A stretch of 6,862 nt of DNA from NCBI GenBank assembly GCA_945921365.1, contig CAMEKL010000022.1:1-6862 (forward strand). The letters are read 5' to 3'. The notes under the pieces were generated by a model. It was not told the origin of the DNA, did not search any database, and was given only the letters and a program-made list of their open reading frames with translations. This stretch comes from an uncultured Bacillota bacterium (lineage in GTDB: Bacteria; Bacillota; Clostridia; Christensenellales; UBA1242). The translations under genes were made by a program, and so were the position numbers. Shown here in pieces: positions 5,867 through 6,862 of this stretch (positions within the stretch are counted from its first letter, which is position 1; the number at the start of each line of letters is the position of its first letter).

Positions 5867-6456
5867 TGGAAGAAATTGACCCACTTGAGAGATTGGTTGA
5901 AAATTTTAAAACACTTCCAGGCGTTGGGCAAAAAACCGCTCAGCGTTATGCTTATTCTATTATAAGCCGAGATGAAGAAGGCGCAAATGAGTTTGCAAAC
6001 TCAATTATATCTGCAAAGAAAAAAATTAAATATTGCAGTGAATGTGGAAATTACACAGATAAAGATGTTTGCAAAATTTGTTCCACTCGTTCTGGCGATA
6101 TAATTTGCGTTGTTAAAGAACCAAAAGATGTTAGTGCAATGGAAAAGGTTAGGGCATATAATGGGCTTTATCATGTTTTGCATGGCACAATAAATCCTCT
6201 TGAAAATAGAGGCCCAAACGATATTAGAATCAAAGAACTTTTAGAGCGTGTTTCTAAACTTGGCACCAAAGAAGTCATAATGGCAACAAATCCTGATGTT
6301 GAAGGGGAAGCAACTGCGATGTATGTTGCAAAGCTTTTAAAGCCACTTGGCGTTAAAGTTTCAAGGCTGGCTCAAGGCATGAGTATGGGTTCTGAACTTG
6401 AATACGCCGATGAAGTCACACTTACAAAAGCACTTGAAAAAAGGAGCATGATGTAA
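5866..6456 (+). CDS. recR: Recombination mediator RecR
   Basis: RecR works with RecO (and RecF) to load RecA onto SSB-coated single-stranded DNA in gap repair. The 196-residue product has the usual length (about 200). In order it shows a helix-hairpin-helix with LPGVGQKTAQRYA (17-29), a zinc finger with C57, C60, C69 and C72, and a Toprim domain starting at ICVVKEP with Glu85. The HVLHGTINPLENRGP block (103-117), ATNPDVEGEATA (140-151) and the C-terminal LEYADEVTL (178-186) follow. The usual GIPVGGD-type sequence before LEYADE appears as GMSMGSE, a mild variation. The start overlaps the ybaB stop by one base (TAATG). The only SD-like sequence is a weak GGGGA at 5854-5858, so translation is probably coupled to ybaB. 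Confidence 0.96.
   Translation: MEEIDPLERLVENFKTLPGVGQKTAQRYAYSIISRDEEGANEFANSIISAKKKIKYCSECGNYTDKDVCKICSTRSGDIICVVKEPKDVSAMEKVRAYNGLYHVLHGTINPLENRGPNDIRIKELLERVSKLGTKEVIMATNPDVEGEATAMYVAKLLKPLGVKVSRLAQGMSMGSELEYADEVTLTKALEKRSMM
6441..6446 (+). promoter_or_regulatory. Ribosome binding site of argS inside the end of recR
   Basis: AAGGAG lies within the last recR codons, 9 bases before the argS ATG at 6456. With the 1-nt stop/start overlap, it supports translation of argS from the recR message, either by re-initiation or by independent initiation. Confidence 0.7.
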
Positions 6457-6862
6457 TGTTTATCTTAAAAGAAGCTGAGCAAGAAATTCAAAAAGCATTA
6501 AATGACTTAGACGTTAACTTTAATGCTGCTGTAACATTTTCCGACAGACCAGAACTTTGCGATTTTCAATGCAATGTTTCTTTTTCTTTGTCTAAAATAC
6601 TAAAAAAATCTCCGCTTGAGATTGCAAATCTGATTTGCGAAAAAATACAGAGCGAAAATTTTGAATATAATGCATGTGCACCGGGGTCCATAAATATAAA
6701 AATGAAAGAAAATTATATTGAAAGCGTTTTTGAAAAAATGTTTTCAAGTGAAGATTTACTTGTTCAAAAAGAGGCAAAGAAGAAAATTTTCATGGATTAT
6801 GGTGGTCCAAATGTGGCAAAGCCACTCCATGTTGGACACTTAAGAAGTGCAGTTATTGGAGA
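6456..6862 (+). CDS. argS: Arginyl-tRNA synthetase, N-terminal part (runs off the window)
   Basis: ArgS is the class I synthetase that charges tRNA-Arg. The first 135 codons are present. The N-terminal additional domain, which contacts the tRNA D-loop, includes CDFQCNVSFSLSK (35-47), an IANLICEKI helix and the APGSINIKM strand (75-83). The catalytic domain begins with MDYGGPNVAKPLHVGH (113-128). The last four residues are the class I HIGH motif as HVGH, followed by LRSAVIG. Most ArgS proteins have SSPN or a similar sequence where this one has GGPN, a common variant. The start overlaps the recR stop (TAATG) and has AAGGAG at 6441-6446, nine bases upstream. The gene is cut by the window's right edge. 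Confidence 0.95.
   Translation, partial: MFILKEAEQEIQKALNDLDVNFNAAVTFSDRPELCDFQCNVSFSLSKILKKSPLEIANLICEKIQSENFEYNACAPGSINIKMKENYIESVFEKMFSSEDLLVQKEAKKKIFMDYGGPNVAKPLHVGHLRSAVIG

Noticed and set aside
1..6862. CRISPR arrays, tRNA or rRNA genes, insertion sequences, attachment sites
   Set aside because: No spaced repeats, cloverleaf-like segments, transposase motifs or terminal inverted repeats were seen. Nearly all of the sequence is accounted for by genes.

Overview
This is a strongly AT-rich, densely coded window with every supported gene on the + strand. All genes read through with standard codons: TGG is used for Trp and TGA is not needed as a sense codon. Shine-Dalgarno sites are purine-rich (GGAG/AGGAGG types). 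Together with the dnaX-ybaB-recR order, this suggests a low-GC Bacillota (Firmicutes) genome, probably an uncultured clostridial or related gut lineage. The exact lineage cannot be fixed from the sequence.

Layout. Positions 1-107 hold the last 34 codons of queH (epoxyqueuosine reductase), recognised from its C-terminal YRQ-YCGC signature. Two large genes follow, 165-2024 and 2105-4000. They encode 619- and 631-residue proteins that are full-length paralogues of each other, with a divergent helical N-terminal part and a much better conserved C-terminal domain of about 180 residues. I do not recognise an experimentally known function for them. The second gene has its own near-consensus sigma-A promoter (TTGACA, 17 bp, TACAAT), and a hairpin terminator follows it at 4002-4027.

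From 4082 to the right edge runs a housekeeping cluster: dnaX (clamp-loader ATPase), ybaB/ebfC (nucleoid-associated protein), recR (recombination mediator) and the start of argS (arginyl-tRNA synthetase). The last two junctions are 1-nt TAATG overlaps, so these genes are probably cotranscribed and translationally coupled.

The most notable feature is in dnaX. The 0 frame ends at 5194 after 370 codons, which gives a short, gamma-like protein. The conserved tau-type C-terminal domain continues without a break in the -1 frame to 5523. The join falls on a run of nine A residues (5176-5184) that provides an in-phase A AAA AAA slippery heptamer, with an SD-like AGAAGG 12 nt upstream. This looks like recoding (ribosomal -1 frameshifting or transcriptional slippage) that produces a 480-residue long form. 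Unlike in E. coli, the long form is the shifted product here. A homopolymer length error in the assembly is the main alternative.
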